Assembly: GCF_002797875.1 (NCBI RefSeq)
Contig: NZ_PGFC01000006.1
Span: 1 to 64,000, forward strand
Direction: 5' to 3'
Source: Pseudoscardovia suis
GTDB taxonomy: Bacteria > Actinomycetota > Actinomycetes > Actinomycetales > Bifidobacteriaceae
Length of the DNA: 64,000 nucleotides
Position 1 is the stretch's first letter. Each line of letters begins with the position of its first letter. This document shows, one piece after another, positions 55,420 through 63,706 of this stretch. Under the pieces are notes generated by a model that was not told the DNA's origin, searched no databases, and saw only the letters and a list, made by a program, of their open reading frames with translations. The position numbers and the translations under genes are program-made.

Positions 55420-57000
55420 ATGTCACAACAAGACACCTCTGCACAGGACGCCGCCACACAGAACGCCGCAGACAGCAAGCCGGACCCGGAGCGCCGCCAC
55501 AACCGCACGCTGCGCCCCCGTTCCGCGGCATTCAAGGATTTCATGCTCACCGGCTGGGGCGCCGAGGATTCCACCGTCGAACCCTTGGAATCCAGCGCCT
55601 ACACTCCCCGACGCCTGCGTGAGCTGGGCGCGAAGTTCCCCGGGGAGCGCCTCGTGATCCCCGCCGGCACCGCCAAGGTGCGCAACGACGATTGCGACTA
55701 CGCCTTCCGCCCGGACAGCGCATTCGCCTACTACACCGGCCTGGGCGAGGACCTGGAGCCGGGCGCCGTGCTCGTGCTCGACCCGGTCGACCCCACCAGC
55801 GACGAAGCCAAGCAAGGCATCACACACACGCCGCTGCTGTTCCTGCATCCGCGCGCCGACCAGACCACGCAGGACTATTACCTGAGCGCCGCATACGGCG
55901 AATACTGGGTGGGGGCACGCCCTGGACTGGAACAGATGCACACGATGACCGGCATACCCACCGCTGACGTGGCGACCCTGGCGGATCACCTCGCCAAGGA
56001 CGTGGGCCCGGGCAGCGTGCAGTTGCGCGTCGTCGCCAATGCCGACGCCCAAGTGACGGCGACGGTCGAGAAAATCCGCGAAGGCAATGGCTTCCCCGAC
56101 CGCAAGGCCAACGACGCGGCGGACGCCGACCTTTATGAGAAGACATCCGAACACCGCATGATCAAGGACGCCTACGAAGTGCGACAGCTGCGCAACGCCA
56201 TCGCCGCGACGAAGGACGGATTCGACCGCATGCTTGCTGCGTTGCCCGGCGCTCTGGGCAAGCCGCGCAGCGAACGCATCCTCGAAGGCGCATTCAACGC
56301 GAACGCCCGCGAGGAAGGCAACGACGAGGGTTACGGCACCATCGTGGCATACGGCGGGCATGCCGCCACGCTGCATTGGATGCGCAACACCGGCACCATC
56401 GAGTCAGGCGGGCTTCTGCTCATCGACGCAGGCGTGGAGACCGACAGCCTGTACACGGCGGACATCACCCGCACCTTCCCCACAAGCGGGCATTTCACGC
56501 CATTCCAAAAGGAGCTCTACCAAGTGGTGCTCGACGCACAGCAGGCAGGCTTCGAAGCAGCCCAGCCAGGGCGCACGTATTCCGACATCCACGACGCGTG
56601 CATGCGCGTGCTGGCGCAGGCGCTCCATGACTGGGGCATCCTTCCGGTGAGCGTCGAGGAAGCCCTGAGCCCCGAAGGCCAGCAGCACCGTCGCTGGCAT
56701 GCATGCGGCGTGGCGCATCACCTTGGCCTCGACGTGCACGATTGCTCGCAGGCGCGGTTCGAGCATTACCAAGGCGCCAAGCTCGCCCCGGGCATGGTTT
56801 TCACCATCGAGCCCGGCTTGTATTTCAAGGACAACGACCTGCTGGTGCCGCCGCAGTTCCGAGGCATCGGCATCCGCGTGGAGGATGACGTGCTCATGAC
56901 CGAGGACGGGCCCGAATGGCTGTCGAAGAGCATTCCCAAGACCGTCGACGACGTGGAGGCGTGGATGGCACAGTGCGCCGCCGACGGCGCCACCCGCTGA
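55420..57000 (+). CDS. pepP: Xaa-Pro aminopeptidase
   Basis: M24B metallopeptidase of 526 residues that removes an N-terminal residue before proline. The two-metal site is complete: DAGVETDSLYTADITRTF (two Asp), HACGVAHHLGLDVHD (His), VFTIEPGLYF (Glu) and RGIGIRVEDDVLM (Glu). An N-terminal creatinase-like domain starts about residue 55 after an unordered stretch. The ATG is preceded by AAAGGACTGAT. It could use proline-containing peptides delivered by the importer at 6-12 kb, which is only inference. Confidence 0.93.
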   Translation: MSQQDTSAQDAATQNAADSKPDPERRHNRTLRPRSAAFKDFMLTGWGAEDSTVEPLESSAYTPRRLRELGAKFPGERLVIPAGTAKVRNDDCDYAFRPDSAFAYYTGLGEDLEPGAVLVLDPVDPTSDEAKQGITHTPLLFLHPRADQTTQDYYLSAAYGEYWVGARPGLEQMHTMTGIPTADVATLADHLAKDVGPGSVQLRVVANADAQVTATVEKIREGNGFPDRKANDAADADLYEKTSEHRMIKDAYEVRQLRNAIAATKDGFDRMLAALPGALGKPRSERILEGAFNANAREEGNDEGYGTIVAYGGHAATLHWMRNTGTIESGGLLLIDAGVETDSLYTADITRTFPTSGHFTPFQKELYQVVLDAQQAGFEAAQPGRTYSDIHDACMRVLAQALHDWGILPVSVEEALSPEGQQHRRWHACGVAHHLGLDVHDCSQARFEHYQGAKLAPGMVFTIEPGLYFKDNDLLVPPQFRGIGIRVEDDVLMTEDGPEWLSKSIPKTVDDVEAWMAQCAADGATR

Positions 57001-57326
57001 GCACGATCGGCACCAACCGCTGAGCACAATTGCGGTCAAGGGTGGTGCCGGTCGCAGCCAACGGCTGACCACGATCGGCGTCACCCCTTGACCTTCGGCG
57101 GCGAGCGCGGTTACAGTGAAGCCGTCAAGCGTCGCCGATGGCAGCGATACGCCTCCGTCACCAGCGCGCCGATGCATAGGGCAGGATGTGTCGGCGCGCC
57201 GACACGGCATAAGAAGGTCTATCGCCAGCATCCGGCGCACGCATTCGACCATCATCCGACGATTCGTCACGAATCGGAATCAGCATCACCATCAGCTGAG
57301 TATCAACAAGAAGAAGAAGGAGCATC
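57001..57326. other. region upstream of the permease gene
   Basis: A long inverted repeat spans 57034-57093 (ggtcaagggtg with caccccttgacc) without a T run, followed by non-coding sequence to the permease start. No TPP-riboswitch blocks were found. Confidence 0.5.
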
Positions 57327-58595
57327 ATGGCTGAAGGTTCAGTCACGCCTGCCCAGTCCGGCAGCGCCACTTCCGGCACCGGCGACAAGGCCAGCGCCAA
57401 GCGCACATCCATTTTTGACAATTCTCTCATCTGGTTCGGCGCAGGTGTATCCGTCGCAGAGATCCTCACCGGCATGAGCTTCGCCCCGCTCGGCTTCGCC
57501 CGCGGCATCGAAGCGATTGTGCTCGGCCATGTCATCGGCTGCGCGTTGTTCTTCCTCGCCGGCTTCATCGGCGCGCGCACGCGCAGAAGCTCCATGGAAA
57601 CGGTCAAGATGAGCTTCGGGCACATCGGCGGCCTGCTGTTCGCCGTGCTCAATGTCATCCAGCTCGTCGGCTGGACCGCCATCATGATTTACGACGGCTC
57701 GGTCTCCGCCTCCGCGGCGTTCCCCGGAGCCCGCTGGGTGTGGGCGCTGGTGATCGGCGTGCTCATCGCGCTGTGGATCTTCATCGGAGTCGAGAACCTC
57801 GGCAAACTCAACACCGTCGCCATGATCTTGCTGTTCATCCTCACAATCGTGATGTGCAAGGTCATCTTCTTCTCCGGCACCACCGCCACCGTGCCCGTGG
57901 ATGACACGTTCACATTCGGCATGGCGGTGGAACTCGCCGTGTCCATGCCCTTGAGCTGGCTGCCTGTCGTCAGCGACTACACTCGCGAGGCGGATAAGCC
58001 GCTGGGCGCCACGGTCGCCAGCACCCTCGTGTATGGTGTCGTGAGCATCTGGATGTTCATCATCGGCATGGGCGCCGCCATCTACGCCAGCAGCGCCGAC
58101 AACACCACGCCTGACATCGCGCAGATCATGGTGGGCGCCGGCATGGGATTCCTCGGCCTGCTCATCGTCATCTTCTCGACCGTCACCACCACGTTCCTCG
58201 ACGCCTGGTCGGCGGGCATCTCGGCGCAGTCAATCTTCACGAAGATCTCTGGACGCACGATGGCGTTCATCGCCGTGCTCATCGGCACCGTCGGCGCCAT
58301 GATCTGGAACATGGATGACATCACGGACTTCCTGTATTTCATCGGATCCGTGTTCGCCCCGATGGTGGCGGTGATGATTGCCGACTACTACTTCATGCGC
58401 ACCGACCGCACAAAGGGCGCCGTCGACTGGCCGAACATCGTCGTGTGGGTCGCCGGGTTCGCCCTGTATCGCGTGCTCATGACCAGCGTGGACACCCCCG
58501 TGGGCTACACGCTCATCGATATCGTCGCCACGCTGGTGCTTGCGCTCATTGTGGGCGTTGTGCGCAAGCAGATCGCTGCGAAGAAGAACGCATAG
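57327..58595 (+). CDS. CytX-like permease (cytosine/hydroxymethylpyrimidine type)
   Basis: A 12-helix transporter of the nucleobase cation symporter-1 family, 422 residues. Closest style is CytX, the putative importer of hydroxymethylpyrimidine for thiamine synthesis: IWFGAGVSVAEILTGMSFAP, VIGCALFFLAGFIGARTRR, SWLPVVSDYTREADKP and IADYYFMRTDRTKG. That role is inferred from family and from the other thiamine genes in the window; cytosine or another base is possible. The ATG has AAGGAGCATC upstream. Confidence 0.8.
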   Translation: MAEGSVTPAQSGSATSGTGDKASAKRTSIFDNSLIWFGAGVSVAEILTGMSFAPLGFARGIEAIVLGHVIGCALFFLAGFIGARTRRSSMETVKMSFGHIGGLLFAVLNVIQLVGWTAIMIYDGSVSASAAFPGARWVWALVIGVLIALWIFIGVENLGKLNTVAMILLFILTIVMCKVIFFSGTTATVPVDDTFTFGMAVELAVSMPLSWLPVVSDYTREADKPLGATVASTLVYGVVSIWMFIIGMGAAIYASSADNTTPDIAQIMVGAGMGFLGLLIVIFSTVTTTFLDAWSAGISAQSIFTKISGRTMAFIAVLIGTVGAMIWNMDDITDFLYFIGSVFAPMVAVMIADYYFMRTDRTKGAVDWPNIVVWVAGFALYRVLMTSVDTPVGYTLIDIVATLVLALIVGVVRKQIAAKKNA

Positions 58596-58879
58596 CGGAT
58601 TTGGCGCGGATTGGGGCGGTTTGGCACGGATCGGTGTGAATCTGAGCGAATTTGCATGGACCGCGGATCTGCACAGTCCGGTGTCAATCGGCATTGATTG
58701 GCGCCAATCGGTACTAATCCGCCCACAGCGCAATGCGCCGCGCGACGGCGCGCTGAACGCACACAATGCGTTATACTGAAGGCTCGCGGCTATGGATTGC
58801 ACTCCGTTGTGATTCCATCGGTCCGCGGGTCTTTTGATAACTGAACGTTGCATCGGTTTCCATCGATGGGACGGTCACC
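58596..58879. other. ssrA upstream region
   Basis: Non-coding. TATACT at 58772-58777 is a candidate -10 about 100 bases before the tmRNA 5' end, but no good -35 is seen. Confidence 0.4.
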
Positions 58880-59278
58880 GGGGCCGATCGGTTTCGACGG
58901 TGGTCTGTTCGTCGCAGGGAAGCGCGCCGAGAACGCGGGGGTCCACTCGTTAACGTCCTCCCGCAAAGAATAAGTGCTAAATCTAATCGCACTGAGTTCG
59001 CTCTCGCTGCCTGAGCTTAGCGCCAGGAATTAACCAGCGAGCCGCGGCTCCGCCCACTCCTCCATGTCTTCGGGAGGATGCTGGACGTCGTTAAGAAGAC
59101 TTGCTTTCGCCACCGGGCCGCAGGGTGACGAGGGGACTTTTACTGTGGATATGCTCGCCATCGGTTGTCCGCGACAATGATGGGGGCAGAAAAACTGCCG
59201 ACTGGCCAGCGGACTACGCGCGTAGAAGACTGAGGGTACGGTCATCGGACCGGGGTTCAATCCCCCGCGGCTCCACTA
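58880..59278 (+). ncRNA. ssrA: transfer-messenger RNA (tmRNA)
   Basis: One-piece tmRNA that frees stalled ribosomes and tags the nascent chain. The 5' end GGGGCCGATCGGTTTCGACG pairs with the 3' CGGCTCC of the acceptor stem, with a T-arm (GGTTCAATCCC) before it. The tag reading frame is 58976-59014: AKSNRTEFALAA then TGA. The encoded 3' end reads ACTA instead of ACCA. Prophage genes begin right after it. Confidence 0.96.
59240..59278. other. putative prophage attachment site (attL)
   Basis: The 3' end of ssrA is a common phage target, and phage lysis genes start about 220 bases further right. The core should lie in the T-arm and acceptor stem. The other copy and the integrase are outside the window. 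Confidence 0.5.
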
Positions 59279-59283
59279 TCATC

Positions 59284-59318
59284 AAAGCCCCGCAGGCATC
59301 ATGTCTGCGGGGCTTTTT
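59284..59318 (+). terminator. ssrA terminator
   Basis: A 12-bp stem (aaagccccgcag with ctgcggggcttt) followed by T residues. Confidence 0.93.
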
Positions 59319-59442
59319 CGTTGCGATTGCAACGGTTTCGGGCATTACCCGACTACCCCCGATGTTTCCCATTTTCCCCAATGTTTTCGGAAAAATGTGG
59401 GCACGGTGTGGGCACGGGCATGGCGCCAGGGCATAAGAAAAA

Positions 59443-59471
59443 AGCCCCCGGGGCACAAGGCTCCGGGGGCT
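59443..59471 (-). terminator. prophage lysis-operon terminator
   Basis: Stem agcccccgg with ccgggggct, then a T run on the minus strand, 32 bases after the endolysin stop. Confidence 0.88.
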
Positions 59472-59502
59472 AAAATCCACTCAATCCATCAAAGGCTGGA
59501 CC

Positions 59503-60324
59503 CTACTTGCCGGCGTTGCCGGCGTTGCCGGCGATGGCGGCGAGGATGGCGTCCGTGTCATGGTCGCGTCGAGCGAAAGTGCTCTCGCGGCTGAGCTGTT
59601 CGAAACGCACGACCCACGGCGCCTTGCTCGAGCTATGGAACACCGGCAGGTCCTTGCCCGTATAGTGCTGGCTGATGGCGTTCAGCGCGTTGACACAGTC
59701 CAACGCGGGCAGCGGGAGAACCCCCGTTCCGGGCGACCAGAGGCAGCCCGTGCCCTTGGCGAATCCCGCGTGGTCGTCTTCGATCCAGATGATGCACCAC
59801 ATGAGTGGCTCCTTCCCCTCCATGTCGGAGGATGTCTGCACGGCGGCTGTACCGTCGAGTTCATTTTGTACGCGGGCGGCGAAAGCCTCCCACGTGTAAC
59901 CCCAGCGTGCGAAATACGGGTAGGGGTCGGTGTGGTCGGACCCGCCGAACGTCGCGCTGAACCACTGGTGTGGGTGCATCCGGTCGACACCCCACCCGTG
60001 GGCGCGGAGACGTTCCGCACACGCACTGGCAGCAATCGCGATGCCCCTGTCGAAATCCGCCCGCGTCGTGGCTTCGCAGATCTCGATGCCCTCGCACGTT
60101 GAGTTGCCGTTGCCGACCTGCCAGCAGAGACGGTCCCATTGGACCGTGTGGTAACAGCTCGTCCAATCCGAGACCATGTGCACGGCGTAGTCGTATCCGC
60201 GGCTCCACAGTTGCACGTGGTTGAGCGCCGTAGCCCCAGGGTTGGCGGTGGAATGCACCGCCAGGTATTGCGGCGTGAGCGGTCCGTGTCCCTGGTTGAC
60301 GATTCTCTCGGTGATGACGCTCAT
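59503..60324 (-). CDS. prophage endolysin, N-acetylmuramoyl-L-alanine amidase
   Basis: Cell-wall lysing enzyme released at the end of phage growth. Amidase_2 zinc ligands and core: QYLAVHSTANPGATALNHVQ, YHTVQWDRLCWQVGNGN, HGWGVDRMHPHQWFSA. The C-terminal half (about residue 175 on, LMWCIIWIEDDHAGFAKGTG) looks like a wall-binding or phage-specific part and ends in GNAGNAGK, encoded by a 9-bp repeat. The start overlaps the holin stop by an ATGA. Confidence 0.9.
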   Translation of the reverse strand: MSVITERIVNQGHGPLTPQYLAVHSTANPGATALNHVQLWSRGYDYAVHMVSDWTSCYHTVQWDRLCWQVGNGNSTCEGIEICEATTRADFDRGIAIAASACAERLRAHGWGVDRMHPHQWFSATFGGSDHTDPYPYFARWGYTWEAFAARVQNELDGTAAVQTSSDMEGKEPLMWCIIWIEDDHAGFAKGTGCLWSPGTGVLPLPALDCVNALNAISQHYTGKDLPVFHSSSKAPWVVRFEQLSRESTFARRDHDTDAILAAIAGNAGNAGK

Positions 60325-60728
60325 GCCGTCGCCCCCGTGGATACGTCTCCCGTGGATGCCGCGCCTGTCGGCAGTGTCTCCCCTGTCATCGATGGAGTGA
60401 CATCCGTGGACAAGGGGGTCGCGTCGCCCGACGCGTCCACTCCAGGCGTGGACACGGCCGCCTCGTCCTGCGTCTGGTCGCCCGACTTGATCTGGTCGAG
60501 CAGGCTCTGCGCCGCCACGGCCGCGCCAGTCCAGTTCTGGTTCTTCCACCCGTTCCAGATTCCGATGGCGAGCGCGGCGACGAGAGTGACCGCCTGCCAC
60601 GTCCGCTCCGGCACGAGTCCCGGCATCGGGTTCGAGCCCTGCGCCGCGATCCATGCGAGCACGGTGAGCAGCATTGTCGCCGCCTGTGTGATGCCGGCCT
60701 GGATGCGGCTCTTGGTGATTGGTGTCAT
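60321..60728 (-). CDS. prophage holin
   Basis: A 135-residue membrane protein with two hydrophobic segments (TMLLTVLAWIAAQG; QAVTLVAALAIGIWNGWKNQ) and an acidic Thr/Ser-rich tail, the pattern of SPP1-type holins. It overlaps the endolysin gene, as lysis pairs commonly do. Confidence 0.85.
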   Translation of the reverse strand: MTPITKSRIQAGITQAATMLLTVLAWIAAQGSNPMPGLVPERTWQAVTLVAALAIGIWNGWKNQNWTGAAVAAQSLLDQIKSGDQTQDEAAVSTPGVDASGDATPLSTDVTPSMTGETLPTGAASTGDVSTGATA

Positions 60729-61141
60729 TGTTCCTCCTTGCCCCGGCGCGGATGCGCGCCGGTCGTATGGTCGATGAGATACCGCTGGGCGGCGTCCACG
60801 ACCCAGCAGTCGCCACCCAGAGCCTTGAGCTTCGCGAGCTCGTACGCGACCTCCTGCGTGTGGTCGTCGCCGTCGTCCTCGCGCATCAGGTGCATGAGCG
60901 TGTTCTTCACGGTGTCCCGCTGCAGTTGGTTGAGAGCCTGTTCGACGCTGTCGAGACGCTCCGAGATGTGGCGCATGGGAGCGGCCTGCGGAAGGTCGGC
61001 GGGGTCGAGCGAGCTCAGCAGCCAGCGGGCGAGCCTGCCCCTGACATTGGGGCTCACGGTGAGCATCGCGACCGTGATGCTCAGGATGCCGCCGACGATG
61101 CTCAGCAGGCGCGTCAGGTAGTCAACGTCGCGGAATAGCAT
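60725..61141 (-). CDS. small phage membrane/coiled-coil protein
   Basis: 138 residues: one N-terminal membrane helix (LLSIVGGILSITVAMLTVSP), then a helical, charged part (ISERLDSVEQALNQLQRDTV) likely to form a coiled coil, and a basic end. Overlaps the holin start by four bases and the upstream gene by one. I do not know its role; lysis accessory or tail-associated are possible. Confidence 0.7.
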   Translation of the reverse strand: MLFRDVDYLTRLLSIVGGILSITVAMLTVSPNVRGRLARWLLSSLDPADLPQAAPMRHISERLDSVEQALNQLQRDTVKNTLMHLMREDDGDDHTQEVAYELAKLKALGGDCWVVDAAQRYLIDHTTGAHPRRGKEEQ

Positions 61142-62115
61142 CACGCGCCGATCGCCTGGAGGTTGAACTTGGCCCACGTGGTGTCGGCCTTGTAGGCGTC
61201 GAGGAGCGTGGCGGGCACGTTGACGGTCGCGCCGGTCGCGAGATGCGACGTCCATGTGGATGCCATCCACATGCCGGATGTCAGGCGGAGCGTGAGCGTG
61301 GAGATCGTCTTGACATCGTCGAGCAGCCATGTGGTGTTCAGGTTTTTGCTGCCGAAGCCGTCCTGCACGTCCAGGCTCGTCAAGCCCGTGCAACCGTACA
61401 GGAAGCCCGAGCCGCCCACCGATGCGAGCGACGCGGGAAGCGTCAGGCTCGTCAAGCCCGTGCAACCGTACAGGAAGTTCGAGCCGCCCACCGATGCGAG
61501 CGACGCGGGAAGCGTCAGGCTCGTCAAGCCCGTGCAACCGGCCAGGAAGTTCGAGCCGCCCACCGATGCGAGCGACGCGGGAAGCGTCAGGCTCGTCAAG
61601 CCCGTGCAACCGGCCAGGAAGTTCGAGCCGCCCACCGATGCGAGCGACGCGGGAAGCGTCAGGCTCGTCAAGCCCGTGCAACCGGCCAGGAAGTTCGAGC
61701 CGCCCACCGATGCGAGCGACGCGGGAAGCGTCAGGCTCGTCAAGCCCGTGCAACCGTACAGGAAGTTCGAGCCGCCCACCGATGCGAGGTCTCCGTTGAG
61801 CCCGGAGAGCGTGACAGCCTGCAGGTCGTTCACACCGTGTGACCCGAACACGTCGTCCTCGATCACGTCCGCCTTGATGTCGAGCGATTCCGAGTCGAGC
61901 GAATCCAGTGCTTTGGCACCAAGCGTGCGGCAGCGGACGCGCGTCACCCGGTGGTACAGCCTGCGGAACGGGATGTCGGTGATGCGCCCGTCGTACTCGC
62001 ACATCACGGTGTCGATGTTCGCGGGGAAATCGTCGCCGCGCGCCTTGTCCGTCGTCACAGTGCACAGGCCGCCCGCGAGCGCGCCAGTTGGCCATGCCAT
62101 GTTGATCGTCGTCAT
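61141..62115 (-). CDS. phage protein with leucine-rich-repeat array
   Basis: A 324-residue protein. The first 105 residues are a unique domain. Then come about six copies of a 24-residue unit (GLTSLTLPASLASVGGSNFL then a variable Tyr/Ala-Gly-Cys-Thr), the form of BspA-type leucine-rich repeats. A C-terminal unique part follows. Its place among tail and lysis genes suggests a tail fibre or host-binding protein. The units differ only at Tyr/Ala and near the ends, so the array is recent or kept uniform. Confidence 0.82.
   Translation of the reverse strand: MTTINMAWPTGALAGGLCTVTTDKARGDDFPANIDTVMCEYDGRITDIPFRRLYHRVTRVRCRTLGAKALDSLDSESLDIKADVIEDDVFGSHGVNDLQAVTLSGLNGDLASVGGSNFLYGCTGLTSLTLPASLASVGGSNFLAGCTGLTSLTLPASLASVGGSNFLAGCTGLTSLTLPASLASVGGSNFLAGCTGLTSLTLPASLASVGGSNFLYGCTGLTSLTLPASLASVGGSGFLYGCTGLTSLDVQDGFGSKNLNTTWLLDDVKTISTLTLRLTSGMWMASTWTSHLATGATVNVPATLLDAYKADTTWAKFNLQAIGA
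61372..61789. repeat. 72-bp tandem repeat, nearly six copies
   Basis: Units start at 61372, 61444, 61516, 61588, 61660 and 61732. They are almost identical at DNA level, apart from a GTACA/GGCCA switch and the first and last units. Confidence 0.95.
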
Positions 62116-62130
62116 GATTCCTCCTCCTTG

Positions 62131-62874
62131 TTACCAGACGGTAGCCACGCAGTTGATGTCCTGCGTGGGCGTGACTGCGCATGTGGCGGTCAGTTCGTTG
62201 CAGCCCGTGTGGGTGAAGCGGATGCCTGCGAGCGCCCACGCGGCTGAGCTTGGCGCGTCGGCGGGACTGACCCAGTTGTCGCGCCAGTCGATGCCGCCGA
62301 CGTGCGCGGCCTGCGTCATGTCCGTCCAGCCGCCCGCGGTGAGCGTGAACGCTATCTGGCCTGGGTCGTTGTCCCAATGCCAGCAGCCGACCGTCACGTC
62401 CACGGTCGGCGCGTCGTTGGAGCATGTGGCGGTGAGCGTGCCGGTGGACTCGTCCACGTCGCACCACAGGCCTGCGAGCGCGCATGCGGTCGCCTCCTCC
62501 GGTGCCTGCGGCGGCATGACGGCTGTGAGATGCCCTTTGAGCTCCGTGCTGGTGACGGTCTGTTTCCTGCCGTCCCACGAGCCGTGGGCGAGCTTCACTT
62601 CCGTCACCTTCGGCGCCTGGGTGCTGGGGCCTTGGAGTCCGCCTTCGCCGCGTTCTCCTTGCGGTCCGACGACGCTGCCCAGGTCGTGCGTGGCTCCGTC
62701 GGTGAATGTGATGAGCAGATGCCCCGTGTCGTCGACGCGGGCGCCTGCCATGCCTCCGGTCTCGAGGTTCCTGACGAGCGCCTGCGCCGTGGTTTCGTCG
62801 ATCCCGAAGAGGTTGTTGATGGTACCGGGCTTGTTGGCGTTGTCGCCAGTCCAGATGATGGTCGTGCTTCCCAT
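62131..62874 (-). CDS. phage tail/baseplate protein with collagen-like segment
   Basis: 247 residues from the ATG after GGAGGAGAGC. An N-terminal domain (SNLFG-like; IDETTAQALVRNLETGGMAG) leads to a short collagen-like stretch (GPQGERGEGGLQGPST), then two similar C-terminal parts with the pattern ACALAGLWCDVDESTGTLTA and AAWALAGIRFTHTGCNELTA. Typical of tail-fibre proteins; exact role unknown. Confidence 0.7.
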   Translation of the reverse strand: MGSTTIIWTGDNANKPGTINNLFGIDETTAQALVRNLETGGMAGARVDDTGHLLITFTDGATHDLGSVVGPQGERGEGGLQGPSTQAPKVTEVKLAHGSWDGRKQTVTSTELKGHLTAVMPPQAPEEATACALAGLWCDVDESTGTLTATCSNDAPTVDVTVGCWHWDNDPGQIAFTLTAGGWTDMTQAAHVGGIDWRDNWVSPADAPSSAAWALAGIRFTHTGCNELTATCAVTPTQDINCVATVW

Positions 62875-62884
62875 GCTCTCCTCC

Positions 62885-63706
62885 TTAGAGTCCGATCGCA
62901 TTCATGGTGATTCCTGAAATCGTCACGTCGCCGTTGCTGGTGTCTTCGACAAAAATGGCCGGCTTGAATCTGACGGCCGCGCCTGGGGAGCTTTGGATGA
63001 CAGCGAGGTCGGACAGGTTGGAAGTGACGCGGAATGCTGTGGTGCCCCACAACCGCATCTCGTGTCTCGTTTCGCTGTTGCTGTGGAACGTCTTCCCGTC
63101 GGTCGTCACTCCGATTGAGGCCGCGATGTTGTCAGTGCCAACGTAGACGTTTGTGTTGATCCAGACGAGGACGAGACCGCGCTCGCCGGCCTGAATCTCC
63201 GTCCAATCGCCGAACGGGGTGACGCCTCCGCGTTTGATTCCCCATGAGGTTTCATTCATGGCCGTGTGACTGTATCCCCCGGCCGCCTGGCGTTGGGCGA
63301 CGCTGGTGACGCTGCCGGTGACGTTGGCCGCGCCTGCGGCCTGCATGACCCATGCTAGCGGCATCTGCCATGTGCCGGTCTGCTCCTGCGTCCAGCCGGT
63401 CTTCGCTCCGCCGCCGCCGGGACCGTAGACGAGTTTCGCGGTTATTGCCGTGCCGGTGAGTTCGAGGACGGCGTACACGCGGCGCGCGCTGCCGGTGTTC
63501 GCGCTCACTCTGAGGTTGAGCGTGCCGTCGAGCGTGTAGCACACGCCGTCAACCGTCGCGGTGCCGGCGCTGATGCTCACGGTCTGGCCGCTCGCGGTCA
63601 CATTCAGCCCCGTGTGCACGCGGCTGCCGAAAGCCTGCCGCGCCCATGCGCGGAACTGCGCGAGCGTGATCGCTTGGTCGGGGAACGGGTATGATGTCTC
63701 CGCCAT
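62885..63706 (-). CDS. phage tail protein
   Basis: 273 residues starting MAETSYPFPDQAITLAQFRA. The N-terminal 100 residues resemble the attachment domain of siphovirus tail-associated proteins (TASGQTVSISAGTATVDGVC); the second half is beta-rich. It begins where the upstream gene stops, with a one-base overlap. Confidence 0.7.
   Translation of the reverse strand: MAETSYPFPDQAITLAQFRAWARQAFGSRVHTGLNVTASGQTVSISAGTATVDGVCYTLDGTLNLRVSANTGSARRVYAVLELTGTAITAKLVYGPGGGGAKTGWTQEQTGTWQMPLAWVMQAAGAANVTGSVTSVAQRQAAGGYSHTAMNETSWGIKRGGVTPFGDWTEIQAGERGLVLVWINTNVYVGTDNIAASIGVTTDGKTFHSNSETRHEMRLWGTTAFRVTSNLSDLAVIQSSPGAAVRFKPAIFVEDTSNGDVTISGITMNAIGL

Noticed and set aside
61372-61789. CRISPR array
   Set aside because: 72-bp units with no spacers that encode protein repeats in frame.
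61208-62917. Long plus-strand frame across the phage tail genes
   Set aside because: Antisense to the repeat gene; the repeats keep all frames open.
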